Assembly (NCBI RefSeq): GCF_900103225.1
Contig: NZ_FNJH01000003.1
Location: 676,023-740,022, forward strand
Direction of reading: 5' to 3'
DNA length: 64,000 nucleotides
Origin: Pseudomonas congelans
Lineage (GTDB): Bacteria > Pseudomonadota > Gammaproteobacteria > Pseudomonadales > Pseudomonadaceae
Within the stretch, counting starts at the first letter, position 1; every line of letters starts with the position of its first letter. The notes beneath the pieces are model-generated. The model saw only the letters and a program-made list of their open reading frames with translations, did no database searches and was not told where the DNA came from. Below, one piece after another: positions 37,116 to 46,008 of the stretch. The translations under genes were made by a program, and so were the position numbers.

Positions 37116-38021
37116 ATGGCAAGGGCAATCTGGAAGGGCGCAATCAGCTTCGGGCTGGTGCATATACCGGTCGCGCTGGTCTCGGCGACAACGTCGACCA
37201 GTGTCGATTTTGACTGGCTCGACAAACGCAGCATGGACCCGGTCGGCTACAAGCGAATCAACAAGGTCACCGGCAAGGAGGTCACCAGCGAAAACATCGT
37301 CAAGGGTGTGGCGTACGAGAAGGATCGCTATGTGGTGCTCAGCGAGGAGGAAATTCGTTCTGCGCACCCCAAATCGACGCAGACCATCGACATATTCGCC
37401 TTCGTCGACAGCCAGCAGATCCCCTTGCAGAACATCGACACGCCTTATTTCCTGACCCCCGACAAGCGCGGCGAGAAAGTTTACGCGTTGTTGCGCGAAA
37501 CCCTGGTCGACACCAAAAAGGTCGCCTTGGCCAATGTCGTGCTGCATACCCGTGAACACCTGGCGGCGGTCATGCCGCTGGAATCGGCGCTGGTGATGGT
37601 GATCCTGCGCTGGCCTGCCGACGTGCGTGAACTGGACACACTGGAACTGAGCGATGCGGTGACCGATGCCAAGTTGAACAAAAGCGAACGTGACATGGCC
37701 AAGCGTCTGGTCAAGGACATGAGCGCTGACTGGCAGCCTGAGCAGTATCGCGACACCTTTCAGGACAAGATCATGCACTTGGTCAAGACCAAGGCAGACG
37801 AAGGCGAGATCGAGGATGTCGAGACCGATCCGGCCGAGGAAGAACGCAAGAGTGCCGATGTCATCGACCTCACCGACCTGCTGCGGCGCAGTCTGGCGGG
37901 CAAGGGCGGTGCCAGTAAAGGCAAGGCGAGCAAGCCTGCGGCGAAGGAAAAACCGGCCGACAAGGACAGCCCCAGGCCCAAGCGGCCCGCCGCGCGCAAG
38001 AAAACCAGCAAAGCCTCTTGA
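37116..38021 (+). CDS. ku: Ku protein, non-homologous end joining
   Basis: A 301-residue bacterial Ku. MARAIWKGAISFGLVHIPV is the invariant N-terminus, and the core continues to about residue 255 with YEKDRYVVLSEEE, FAFVDSQQIP and YFLTPDK. A Lys/Ala-rich tail of about 50 residues follows (KGGASKGKASKPAAKEK), the extended basic C-terminus known to aid DNA binding and threading. The homodimer rings broken DNA ends and recruits LigD, encoded 20 bases downstream. ATG 37116 is preceded by CAGGAG; the frame extends further up without a good start. Confidence 0.95.
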   Translation: MARAIWKGAISFGLVHIPVALVSATTSTSVDFDWLDKRSMDPVGYKRINKVTGKEVTSENIVKGVAYEKDRYVVLSEEEIRSAHPKSTQTIDIFAFVDSQQIPLQNIDTPYFLTPDKRGEKVYALLRETLVDTKKVALANVVLHTREHLAAVMPLESALVMVILRWPADVRELDTLELSDAVTDAKLNKSERDMAKRLVKDMSADWQPEQYRDTFQDKIMHLVKTKADEGEIEDVETDPAEEERKSADVIDLTDLLRRSLAGKGGASKGKASKPAAKEKPADKDSPRPKRPAARKKTSKAS

Positions 38022-38041
38022 GCCCTACGGAGTGACCGGTG

Positions 38042-40648
38042 ATGGCCAAGCCCGCCAGTGAATACACCCGCAAGCGCAATTTCGACATCACGTCCGAGCC
38101 TGCGGAAAGCAAACGCAAGGGCAAAGGCAAATCGCAGCCCGGTGCGCTCGGTTTCGTGATCCAGAAGCATGACGCGCGTAACCTGCACTACGACTTCCGA
38201 CTGGAGCTGGATGGCACGCTGAAGAGCTGGGCCGTGCCCAAGGGCCCGAGCCTGGACCCCACGCAAAAGCGTCTGGCAGTGCATGTCGAAGACCATCCGC
38301 TGGACTACGCCGACTTCGAGGGGAGTATCCCGCAGGGTCAATACGGTGGAGGTGATGTGATTGTCTGGGACCGGGGTGTCTGGCAACCGCATGGTGATCC
38401 GCAAAAGACCTACGAGGACGGCAAACTCAAGTTCACCCTGGTCGGCGAGAAGCTCAGCGGCGACTGGGCGCTGGTGCGTACCCGGCTCAAGGGCAGCGGC
38501 AGCAAGGAACAGTGGCTGCTGATCAAGGAAAAGGATGACATCGCGCGACCTGCTGCGGAGTACGACATTACCCATGAGCAGCCGCAAAGCGTGATCAGTG
38601 GTGCTCATGTGGGCAAGCACCGCAGCACTCCGAAAAAGTCTGCGGCCAGTGCTGCAAGCGGCAAAGCCAGGGCCGCGACACCTGCTGCATCAAAGGCGCC
38701 GAAGGCAGCTGCAAAGCCGACGCGCAGGAAAGCGAAATCGGCTTTCCCGGACACGCTTTCGCCGCAACTGGCAACGCTGGTAGACGCGCCGCCAGCCGGT
38801 GACTGGCTGTACGAAATCAAATTCGATGGCTATCGCATGCTGACCCGTATTCAGGGTGACGATGTGCGTCTGTTCACTCGCAACGGGCATGACTGGACCG
38901 AGCGACTGCCGGAGCTGGTCAAGGCGCTCAAGGGCATGAAGCTGCGCGACAGTTGGTTCGATGGCGAAGTGGTGGTTCTCGACGAGCAGGGGCTGCCCGA
39001 CTTCCAGGGGCTGCAGAATGCCTTTGACGCGGGGAACAGCAAGGACATTCTGTATTACCTGTTCGACATGCCGTTTCTGAGCGCGGAAGACCTGCGTGAA
39101 GTGCCGCTTGAGCAGCGTCGTGACGCCTTGAAGCAAGTCCTCGACGCGCAGAAAAGTCGCCTGTTGCGTTATTCGGATGCCTTTCAGGCGGGCCATCAGG
39201 ACATTGTCGCGAGTGCGGCGGCAATGGGTCTGGAAGGGGTCATCGGCAAGCGTGCCGGCAGCGCGTATGTCAGCAAGCGCAATGCCGACTGGATCAAGCT
39301 CAAATGCCGCTTGCGGCAGGAATTCGTGGTCGTCGGCTACACGGCGCCGCAGGGTAGCCGCTCGGCGTTCGGGGCCCTGTTGCTTGCGGTCAATGCCGGT
39401 GAGGACGGGTTGGTCTACGCCGGGCGGGTCGGCACCGGGTTCACTGAGGTGAGCCTTGAGCAATTGCATAAACAGCTGAAGAAATTGCAGTGCAAGGATT
39501 CACCGCTGGCCAGAAAACTCACCGCGTCCCAGGCCCGTGGCGTGCAGTGGGTGAAGCCGCAACTGGTCTGCGAAGCCGAGTTCGCCCAGTGGACCCGTGA
39601 AGGTATCGTCCGCCAGGCCGCCTTTGTCGGACTGCGCAGCGACAAGCACGCCAAGGACGTGGTGCGTGAAGACGCTCAGCCTGCCAAGGTGGCCAGCCAG
39701 GCTCCAGCCGCAACGGCAGCGCCCAAGGCGCGCAAAAAGGCCGCGCAGGGAAAAGTTGATGTGGCGGGCACCGGGATCAGTCATCCGGACCGCGTCATCG
39801 ACAGCAAGACCGGCACCCGCAAGATCGAGCTTGCGCAGTTTTACCAGTCCATCGCCGACTGGATTCTGCCCTACCTGAATAAGCGTCCCGTGGCACTGCT
39901 GCGCTGTCCGGAGGGTATCGACGGTGAGCAGTTTTTCCAGAAACACGCCGAGCACCTGGCGATCCCGCACATCAGGCAACTGGATCGTGCCCTTGACCCC
40001 GGGCATGCCGCGCTGATGGAAATAGATTCGGTGTCGGCACTGGTCGGTGCTGCGCAAATGGGCGCCATCGAGCTGCATACCTGGGGCGCGACGCGTGACA
40101 GGATCGAAACGCCGGACCATTTCGTGCTGGACCTTGATCCCGATCCGGCACTGCCCTGGCGCAGCATGATCGAGGCCACGCAAATGGTTCTCGCTGTGCT
40201 GGAAGAGCTGGGTCTGGAGGCGTTCCTCAAGACCAGCGGCGGCAAGGGCATGCACATCATCGTGCCCTTGGCGCGGCATGCAGACTGGGACACCGTGAAG
40301 GCGTTCGCCAAGGCCATCGCCGAGTTTGCCAGCCGTCAGTTGCCGGAGCGCTTCACCGCCACCATGGGACCGAAAAACCGCGTCGGAAAAATCTTCATCG
40401 ATTACCTGCGCAACAGCCGCGGCGGCAGCACCGTGACCGCCTATTCAGTACGCGCCCGGCCAGGGTTGCCGGTCTCGGTGCCGATCGCGCTGGATGAACT
40501 GGCGGGTCTTAAGTCTTCGGCACAGTGGGACATCACCAACCTTGAACAGCGTTTGAAGCGGCTCAAGGACGACCCGTGGGCCGGCTACAGCAACCGGCGC
40601 AAAATCACGCAGAAGATGTGGAAACAACTGGGCGCGAAGCGGCCTTGA
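38042..40648 (+). CDS. ligD: multifunctional ATP-dependent DNA ligase D
   Basis: An 868-residue three-domain enzyme. Residues about 20-165 are the 3'-phosphoesterase domain (FVIQKHDARNLHYDFRLELD, FEGSIPQGQYGGGDVIVWD). A 75-residue Ala/Lys-rich linker follows. The ligase domain covers about 240-545, with the adenylated Lys K260 in EIKFDGYRM and the end motif WIKLKCR. The polymerase (primase-like) domain covers about 575-868, with the catalytic Asp pair in VLDLDPDPALPW and SGGKGMHI. The PE-LIG-POL order is the Pseudomonas type. With Ku it repairs double-strand breaks, probably in stationary phase or after desiccation. ATG 38042 is chosen over GTG 38039. Confidence 0.96.
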   Translation: MAKPASEYTRKRNFDITSEPAESKRKGKGKSQPGALGFVIQKHDARNLHYDFRLELDGTLKSWAVPKGPSLDPTQKRLAVHVEDHPLDYADFEGSIPQGQYGGGDVIVWDRGVWQPHGDPQKTYEDGKLKFTLVGEKLSGDWALVRTRLKGSGSKEQWLLIKEKDDIARPAAEYDITHEQPQSVISGAHVGKHRSTPKKSAASAASGKARAATPAASKAPKAAAKPTRRKAKSAFPDTLSPQLATLVDAPPAGDWLYEIKFDGYRMLTRIQGDDVRLFTRNGHDWTERLPELVKALKGMKLRDSWFDGEVVVLDEQGLPDFQGLQNAFDAGNSKDILYYLFDMPFLSAEDLREVPLEQRRDALKQVLDAQKSRLLRYSDAFQAGHQDIVASAAAMGLEGVIGKRAGSAYVSKRNADWIKLKCRLRQEFVVVGYTAPQGSRSAFGALLLAVNAGEDGLVYAGRVGTGFTEVSLEQLHKQLKKLQCKDSPLARKLTASQARGVQWVKPQLVCEAEFAQWTREGIVRQAAFVGLRSDKHAKDVVREDAQPAKVASQAPAATAAPKARKKAAQGKVDVAGTGISHPDRVIDSKTGTRKIELAQFYQSIADWILPYLNKRPVALLRCPEGIDGEQFFQKHAEHLAIPHIRQLDRALDPGHAALMEIDSVSALVGAAQMGAIELHTWGATRDRIETPDHFVLDLDPDPALPWRSMIEATQMVLAVLEELGLEAFLKTSGGKGMHIIVPLARHADWDTVKAFAKAIAEFASRQLPERFTATMGPKNRVGKIFIDYLRNSRGGSTVTAYSVRARPGLPVSVPIALDELAGLKSSAQWDITNLEQRLKRLKDDPWAGYSNRRKITQKMWKQLGAKRP

Positions 40649-40733
40649 GGCAAGGTCGCTGTCCGGGGTTTGCAAAGGGATGCGTGGCCGGCACGCCTGG
40701 CAATAACCGACATGCCGGCCGCACGCTGAGTGC

Positions 40734-42077
40734 TTAGAGAATCCGGTACAACAGACGCTCGACCCGGACGCGGCTGACACGCTTGAGAAACTTGCGCACG
40801 CCTTCCGGGTAGTTGGCCAGAGTGTCGAGTTCGTCGTACTGGTTGACGCGCTGTGTGTTGCGCATCAAATGAGCGATTTCCGCTTCCCGTGGCTCGCTCC
40901 ACTGGCCCTTCGGATCGTCGATCAGCAAGGCGTTTTCCAGGTCCAGATTGAAGGCGCGCGGGTTCAGGTTGTTGCCGGTCAGCAGGGTATAGCGCTGGTC
41001 GACCCAGATACCCTTGAGGTGGAAGGTGTTATCACCGTGTTTCCACAGATGCACATTGAGGCGGTGCTGGGCGATTGCCTTCTGATGCTTGTGGGCAAAG
41101 CGTCGCAGGCTGATCTCATAGAGATAGGGCAGGGCGGAGATCACCTTGAAAGGCTCATCCGGATCTATGAAGAAGTCGTTGGCGGTCTTGTCGCCAATGA
41201 TGATATCGACCTGCACGCCGCGCTTGAGCGCCCGATTGATCTCGCGGGTGACGGCGACCGGCAGGTTGAAGTATGGCGTGCAGATGGTCAGCTGGATCTT
41301 GCTCGACGCGATCAGGTCACAAATGGCGCGGTTGAGACTGTTGCGCGGTCCGACGCCCAGCAGCGGAATGACGCGCATTTCGCCGTTTTCCTTTTCGCCC
41401 GCCGAGGTGTCGTAGGCGGCGCGTTTCAGGTCGCCGCGAAACGCGCGGATCTCGCTGCGCAAACTGCGTGAGCTGGGCGGCGATTGCAGATCGAGGCGGT
41501 GCACGGCCGGCGAGGAGAGTATTTCTTGCTGCACCAGATTCTGGAAGGCGTCGGCCAGTGCTGCGCTTTCGATCAGGTGATAACGGTCCAGACGATATTT
41601 GTCGAGCTTGTGCAGGTAGACGTTGTTGATGCTTGCGCCGCTGTAGATCACACAGTCGTCGATCACACTGCCCTTGAGGTGCAGCACGCCGAACAGTTCT
41701 CGGGTCTGCACCGGCACGCCGTAGATCGGAACTTCTTCATCGTATTCGAGGTTCTGCGCCTGATACCACGTCGAGTTGCCGGGCTGGCGTCCGGCACCGA
41801 TCAGCCCGCGCTGCGCGCGGAACCAGTCGACCAGTACCACCACATCCAGCTCCGGCCTCGCGGATTTGGCGGCGTACAGCGCGTCGAGAATCTCCTGGCC
41901 GGCTTCATCCTGTTGCAGGTACAGCGCAATGATATAGATGCGCCGGGTGGCCGAGGCGATCCTTTCCAGCAGGCAGCGTCGATAGTCGGCGGCAGAAGGA
42001 ACAATGGAGATTGCATCGCTCTGCACGGCAAAACCGCGAAGTGCTGCCAGGGTCGAGCGTCGGAAAGTGGACTGCAT
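40734..42077 (-). CDS. pssA: CDP-diacylglycerol-serine O-phosphatidyltransferase, phospholipase D type
   Basis: A 447-residue protein that tracks E. coli PssA along its whole length. The first HKD-type site is in GVLHLKGSVIDD with YSGASINNVYLH; the second is in NTFHLKGIWVDQ with TGNNLNPRAFNLDLENA. FICTPYFNLP-type and KTANDFFIDPDEPFKVI stretches are specific to this family. It makes phosphatidylserine from CDP-diacylglycerol and serine at the membrane surface, the precursor of phosphatidylethanolamine. The start at MQSTFRRS aligns with the E. coli N-terminus. A degenerate REP-like palindrome lies upstream at about 42194-42235. Confidence 0.92.
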   Translation of the reverse strand: MQSTFRRSTLAALRGFAVQSDAISIVPSAADYRRCLLERIASATRRIYIIALYLQQDEAGQEILDALYAAKSARPELDVVVLVDWFRAQRGLIGAGRQPGNSTWYQAQNLEYDEEVPIYGVPVQTRELFGVLHLKGSVIDDCVIYSGASINNVYLHKLDKYRLDRYHLIESAALADAFQNLVQQEILSSPAVHRLDLQSPPSSRSLRSEIRAFRGDLKRAAYDTSAGEKENGEMRVIPLLGVGPRNSLNRAICDLIASSKIQLTICTPYFNLPVAVTREINRALKRGVQVDIIIGDKTANDFFIDPDEPFKVISALPYLYEISLRRFAHKHQKAIAQHRLNVHLWKHGDNTFHLKGIWVDQRYTLLTGNNLNPRAFNLDLENALLIDDPKGQWSEPREAEIAHLMRNTQRVNQYDELDTLANYPEGVRKFLKRVSRVRVERLLYRIL

Positions 42078-42193
42078 AGGCCTCTCGATGGGAAAACCAA
42101 TAGCCTGTGAGCTTACACGACAGTCGCCCTCATGTGGCTGTCGCCAACCTGTTTCAAGGCATTGCGGAACGCTACGGGCCGCCATGCGCGCTG

Positions 42194-42235
42194 ATTGCTC
42201 ACGCTGCAGCGCGGGAACGACGCGTTTGGCGTTGC
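42194..42235. repeat. degenerate REP-like palindrome
   Basis: GCTCACGCTGCAGCGCGGGA followed by ACGACGCGTTTGGCGTTGCG. It resembles the CGTTCCCCACGCTCCAGCGT repeats at 33951-34469 but with several changes in the arms, so it appears to be an old copy. Confidence 0.45.
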
Positions 42236-42259
42236 GCGGTTATCACTTTTCATGCGTAA

Positions 42260-42278
42260 ACAAATGATAAGCATTACC
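42260..42278. promoter_or_regulatory. Fur-box-like site before the TonB-dependent receptor
   Basis: ACAAATGATAAGCATTACC matches the 19-base Fur consensus at 14 positions, including the ATGATAA-CATTA core. It lies 92 bases before the receptor ATG, so iron-bound Fur would repress the gene. Confidence 0.7.
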
Positions 42279-42369
42279 AGTAACATCTGATATCATTTCG
42301 CATCCCCCGATCGGTGATGTCCAGGACGGTTGCTTCCGATCTCGTTCAACTTGTCTTCAGGACCTATTG

Positions 42370-44556
42370 ATGAACTCCCCATCGTTCCCGATGCGCCTTA
42401 CGTTGCTCGCGTTTTGCTGTTCCATTGGATCTCCGGCCTGGGCCGCTGCAGAGGCTGCTACCCGGCAGGACGGCCCTGTGGTGCTGGGCGAGACCGACAT
42501 CAGTGCCGACAAGGCCGACCCGCATGCGCTGCCGCCGGTCTATGCCGGTGGGCAGGTGGCGCGCGGCGGGCAACTGGGTGTTCTGGGCAATGCCGACATC
42601 ATGGATGTACCGTTCACCATGACCAGTTACACCGAACAGTTGATCGAGGACCAGCAGGCCGAAACCGTCGGCGACGTACTGCTCAACGATGCATCGGTGC
42701 GTCAGTCGAGTGGTTATGCCAACGCTTCGCATATCTTCGTCATTCGTGGCCTCAAGCTGACCACCGATGATATTTCCTACAACGGCCTTTACGGCGTACT
42801 GCCACGCCAGATCATATCGACCGATGCGCTGGAGCGCGTTGAAGTGTTCAAGGGTCCCAACGCCTTTATCAACGGTGTGACCCCGACCGGTTCCGGGATT
42901 GGCGGCGGCGTGAACCTGCAGCCCAAGCGCGCGCAGGACACACCGACGCGTCGTTTTACCACCGACATCAGCACCGACGGTCGGATCGGCGAGCATCTCG
43001 ATCTGGGGCAGCGCTTTGGCGAAGGCAATCGCTTCGGCGCGCGTCTCAACCTGTCGCAGCGCGAAGGCGAGACGGGTGTCGAGGACGAAGAGCATCGCAG
43101 CAAGCTGTTCGCGCTGGGGCTTGATTATCGAGGTGACAACTTCCGTCTGTCCGGCGATTTTGCCTACCAGAAGCAGCGCATCAACCAGAGCCGCAACACG
43201 GTGTTTGTCGACAGCGCCCTGACCAGCGTGCCGCATGCCCCGGACTCGGACACCAATTACGCGCCGAACTGGACCTGGACGGAAACCGAAGACACCTTCG
43301 GTATGAGCCGCGCCGAGTACGACCTCAACGAAGACTGGACGCTGTACGCCGCAGTGGGCGCCAAGCACACCCGCGAGGTCGGCATATACGGCTCGCCAAC
43401 CGTCCACGATGCCGCAGGCAACACCACGGCCGCACCGTCCTTTATCCCGCACGACGAAGACAACAAGACCGCCATGGCCGGCATCAACGGCAAGCTGCAG
43501 ACCGGTGCGGTCAGTCACAAGGTCAACGTCGGCCTGTCCGGTATCTGGACCGAACAGCGCAGTGCGTATCTGTTCGGCGGCACCTCCAGCAACAACCTTT
43601 ACGACCCTGTTTCCCAGGAGCGTCCGGCACTCGACAGTTTCACCGCAGGCGATCTGAATGATCCCGGCATTGTCGGCAAGAGCCGCATGCGCAGCGTCGC
43701 GTTCTCCGACACATTGGGCTTTTTCGATGATCGCCTGTTGCTGACCGCAGGCCTGCGTCGCCAGCAACTGCGCGTTCAGGGGTATGAATACGGCAGCGGC
43801 CCGCGCAATGCGCTGTACGACGAAGCCATCACCACGCCGGTCTACGGGGTGGTATTCAAGCCTTGGCAATATGTGTCGTTCTACGCCAACCGCATCGAAG
43901 GTCTGGCGCAAGGTCCAACGGCTCCGGATACAGTCACCATCAACCCTGGCGAAGTTTTTGCGCCGTCGCGTTCGAAACAGGTGGAGGCGGGCGTCAAGCT
44001 GGACATGGGCACGTTCGGCGCGAGCCTGGGCGTGTACCGCATCGAGCAACCGGCTGACGGCTACCAGGTTCTGGAAGGCACCGAGTCGCGTTATGTTCGT
44101 GATGGTCAACAGCGCAACCGCGGCGTGGAGATGAACGTGTTTGGCGAGCCTGTCAGCGGCCTGCGTCTGCTGGCCGGTCTGACCCTGATGGATACCGAGG
44201 TGAGCGGCACGTCCGGCGGCAGCAACGACGGCAATCGCGCCGTGGGTGTGCCGACCTTCCAGTTCAACGCGGGTGCCGATTGGGATATCCCCGGGATCGA
44301 AGGTGCGGCCATCAATGCGCGCATGCTGCGCACCGGTGGGCAATATGTCGATGCTGCCAACAACCAGAGCATCCCGACCTGGAACCGCTTCGACCTGGGC
44401 GCACGCTATACCTTCAACGTTGCGCAGAAGGACGTGACCCTGCGTGCCAATGTCGAGAACCTGATGAACAAGGATTACTGGGCATCAGCCAATGGCGGTT
44501 ACCTGACTCAGGGCGAGCCGCGTACCCTCAAGCTGTCGGGCACTATCGACTTCTGA
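42370..44556 (+). CDS. TonB-dependent siderophore receptor
   Basis: A 728-residue outer-membrane receptor with a signal peptide (MNSPSFPMRLTLLAFCCSIG, cleavage after AWA near residue 25). The plug domain covers about 70-175 (MDVPFTMTSYTEQLIEDQQA, GDVLLNDASVRQ, ERVEVFKGPNAFING). The beta-barrel follows to a terminal Phe (SGTIDF), the usual assembly signal. There is no N-terminal signalling extension, so it does not control its own sigma factor. A Fur-box-like site upstream fits an iron-starvation role. The siderophore cannot be named from sequence. No partner ABC system or biosynthesis gene is adjacent. Confidence 0.92.
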   Translation: MNSPSFPMRLTLLAFCCSIGSPAWAAAEAATRQDGPVVLGETDISADKADPHALPPVYAGGQVARGGQLGVLGNADIMDVPFTMTSYTEQLIEDQQAETVGDVLLNDASVRQSSGYANASHIFVIRGLKLTTDDISYNGLYGVLPRQIISTDALERVEVFKGPNAFINGVTPTGSGIGGGVNLQPKRAQDTPTRRFTTDISTDGRIGEHLDLGQRFGEGNRFGARLNLSQREGETGVEDEEHRSKLFALGLDYRGDNFRLSGDFAYQKQRINQSRNTVFVDSALTSVPHAPDSDTNYAPNWTWTETEDTFGMSRAEYDLNEDWTLYAAVGAKHTREVGIYGSPTVHDAAGNTTAAPSFIPHDEDNKTAMAGINGKLQTGAVSHKVNVGLSGIWTEQRSAYLFGGTSSNNLYDPVSQERPALDSFTAGDLNDPGIVGKSRMRSVAFSDTLGFFDDRLLLTAGLRRQQLRVQGYEYGSGPRNALYDEAITTPVYGVVFKPWQYVSFYANRIEGLAQGPTAPDTVTINPGEVFAPSRSKQVEAGVKLDMGTFGASLGVYRIEQPADGYQVLEGTESRYVRDGQQRNRGVEMNVFGEPVSGLRLLAGLTLMDTEVSGTSGGSNDGNRAVGVPTFQFNAGADWDIPGIEGAAINARMLRTGGQYVDAANNQSIPTWNRFDLGARYTFNVAQKDVTLRANVENLMNKDYWASANGGYLTQGEPRTLKLSGTIDF

Positions 44557-44560
44557 TTGA

Positions 44561-44586
44561 CTGGCCGCATCGCAGGATGCGGCCAG
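44561..44586. terminator. hairpin between convergent genes
   Basis: CTGGCCGCATC and GATGCGGCCAG form a perfect 11-base-pair stem with a GCAG loop, between the receptor stop and the glpQ stop. No T-run follows on either strand, so termination is uncertain; it may stabilise both 3' ends. Confidence 0.55.
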
Positions 44587-44594
44587 CCGCTGGA

Positions 44595-45737
44595 TCAGTA
44601 GCCGTTACGCTTCAGAATCGTTTCAATGCTTTCTTTCGCTGGCCGCTCGTAGAACTTCAACAGTTCGGCGGTGCGGTTGGTGAAGAAGCCATCCGCGCCA
44701 TCATGGCTGATCCGCTTGAAGTCCTCTGCGTCGTCCACGGTGTACGGGTGGATCACCATGCCTTTCTCGTGGGTCAGGTTGTTCATCCAGGGTTTGACCA
44801 GGTCCATGTAGCTCTGGTCGCCACCCTTGGCCAGTTGCGACGAAGGGCCGGTGCCGATGGCGCCGTGGGCCTTGGCCCAGTCAATCCACTGCTCGAACTC
44901 CTGCGGTGATTTGACTTCCTGTGTCGCGTAATAGCTGGCCTTGTCCTTGGCTCCGGAGTCCTTGAACGCGACGCTGGACTTGGGCTCTATCGAGCCTTCG
45001 CCAATCCACAACAGCATGACTTTGGGCACTTTCGGCATTTCTTTCTGCAGCAGTTCCAGGCTTTGCTTCTCGAACGTCTGCAGGACCACGCGTCCCGGCA
45101 TGTGCGCGACGTTGACATGGCCGGCCGCTGCCGCAGGGCGCTGGTCGAGCCAGCCGCGTTTGGCCAGTAGTTTTTTCAAGTCGGCTTCGACACCGGGAAA
45201 CTTGTTTGGCACCTTGGTCTCGATGTACAGCCCCGGCTTGTTCGCGCCGCCCTCGGCGATGTCGATGACCTCATCCAGCGTCAGGATCTGCAACCCGTTG
45301 TAACTGTCGCGGGCCCTGTCCGGGTAAGCCTTGTTGAACCACGAACCGGCGTCCAGTTGCTTGAGCTCCGCCAGGGTGAACGTGCTGACCGGGTCTTTCA
45401 CCCGTGTCGGGAACACTTGTGCGATGTTGGTTGTGCGTTCGAGCACGTCATCGTGCAGTGCTATCAGCACGCCGTCCTTGGTCCGCTGGATGTCCATTTC
45501 CAGGTAGTCCGCGCCCAGATCGCGCGCCAAGGTGTAGGCCGGGATGGTCTCTTCCGGCGCGTCGAACGAAGCACCACGATGGGCAATCACAGCCGGCCAG
45601 GGCAGGCCGTATTTCTCGCTCAGCACCTTGCCTGGGGCGTCCGCCGCCGCTGCCATGCCTGACGACAGCATCAGGCCTGACATGACAGCCGCAGCCAAAA
45701 GGGTCTTTTTCAACAGGGTGGTGGGAAATCCTTGCAT
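44595..45737 (-). CDS. glpQ: glycerophosphodiester phosphodiesterase, periplasmic
   Basis: A 380-residue precursor with a signal peptide (TLLAAAVMSGLMLSSGMAAA, residues about 12-31). The GDPD domain begins PAVIAHRGASFDAPEETIPA, giving the catalytic His, the Arg and the metal-binding Glu, and continues DYLEMDIQRTKDGVLIALHD with the second metal-binding Glu/Asp and the second His. It cleaves glycerophosphodiesters to glycerol-3-phosphate and alcohol in the periplasm, recovering phosphate and carbon from phospholipid head groups. The start is at MQGFPTT, which gives a complete signal peptide. It stands alone, convergent with the siderophore receptor. Confidence 0.92.
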   Translation of the reverse strand: MQGFPTTLLKKTLLAAAVMSGLMLSSGMAAAADAPGKVLSEKYGLPWPAVIAHRGASFDAPEETIPAYTLARDLGADYLEMDIQRTKDGVLIALHDDVLERTTNIAQVFPTRVKDPVSTFTLAELKQLDAGSWFNKAYPDRARDSYNGLQILTLDEVIDIAEGGANKPGLYIETKVPNKFPGVEADLKKLLAKRGWLDQRPAAAAGHVNVAHMPGRVVLQTFEKQSLELLQKEMPKVPKVMLLWIGEGSIEPKSSVAFKDSGAKDKASYYATQEVKSPQEFEQWIDWAKAHGAIGTGPSSQLAKGGDQSYMDLVKPWMNNLTHEKGMVIHPYTVDDAEDFKRISHDGADGFFTNRTAELLKFYERPAKESIETILKRNGY

Positions 45738-46008
45738 GGGCGGGTGTTTCCTTGTTTTTGAGAAAGCCTGTTTTATGAGCAGCCTGCGCGCCAGCTCATA
45801 GCGGCACTGCTCGCGCCGCTGCGCGCAACGATAGCGCACTTGCTGATTGCCAGGTCTGCTTGCCGGTTAGTCTGTCCGGAAAATGCGTCCACTTTATGAA
45901 TGCCCGGCGCGTTCGGGAAGGCTTTTTTCAGTTCCAGCGTCAGCAGCCCTGCACAAGCGCGTCGAGTCGCGTTAAGGTCAGCGTTTTGCTGATCGAGCGG
46001 GAGCGCGC

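Noticed and set aside
42364..44343. A 659-codon open frame on the minus strand opposite the siderophore receptor
   Set aside because: The receptor on the plus strand has a signal peptide, plug and barrel motifs and a terminal Phe. The antisense frame is a by-product of GC-rich codon bias and has no recognisable domain.
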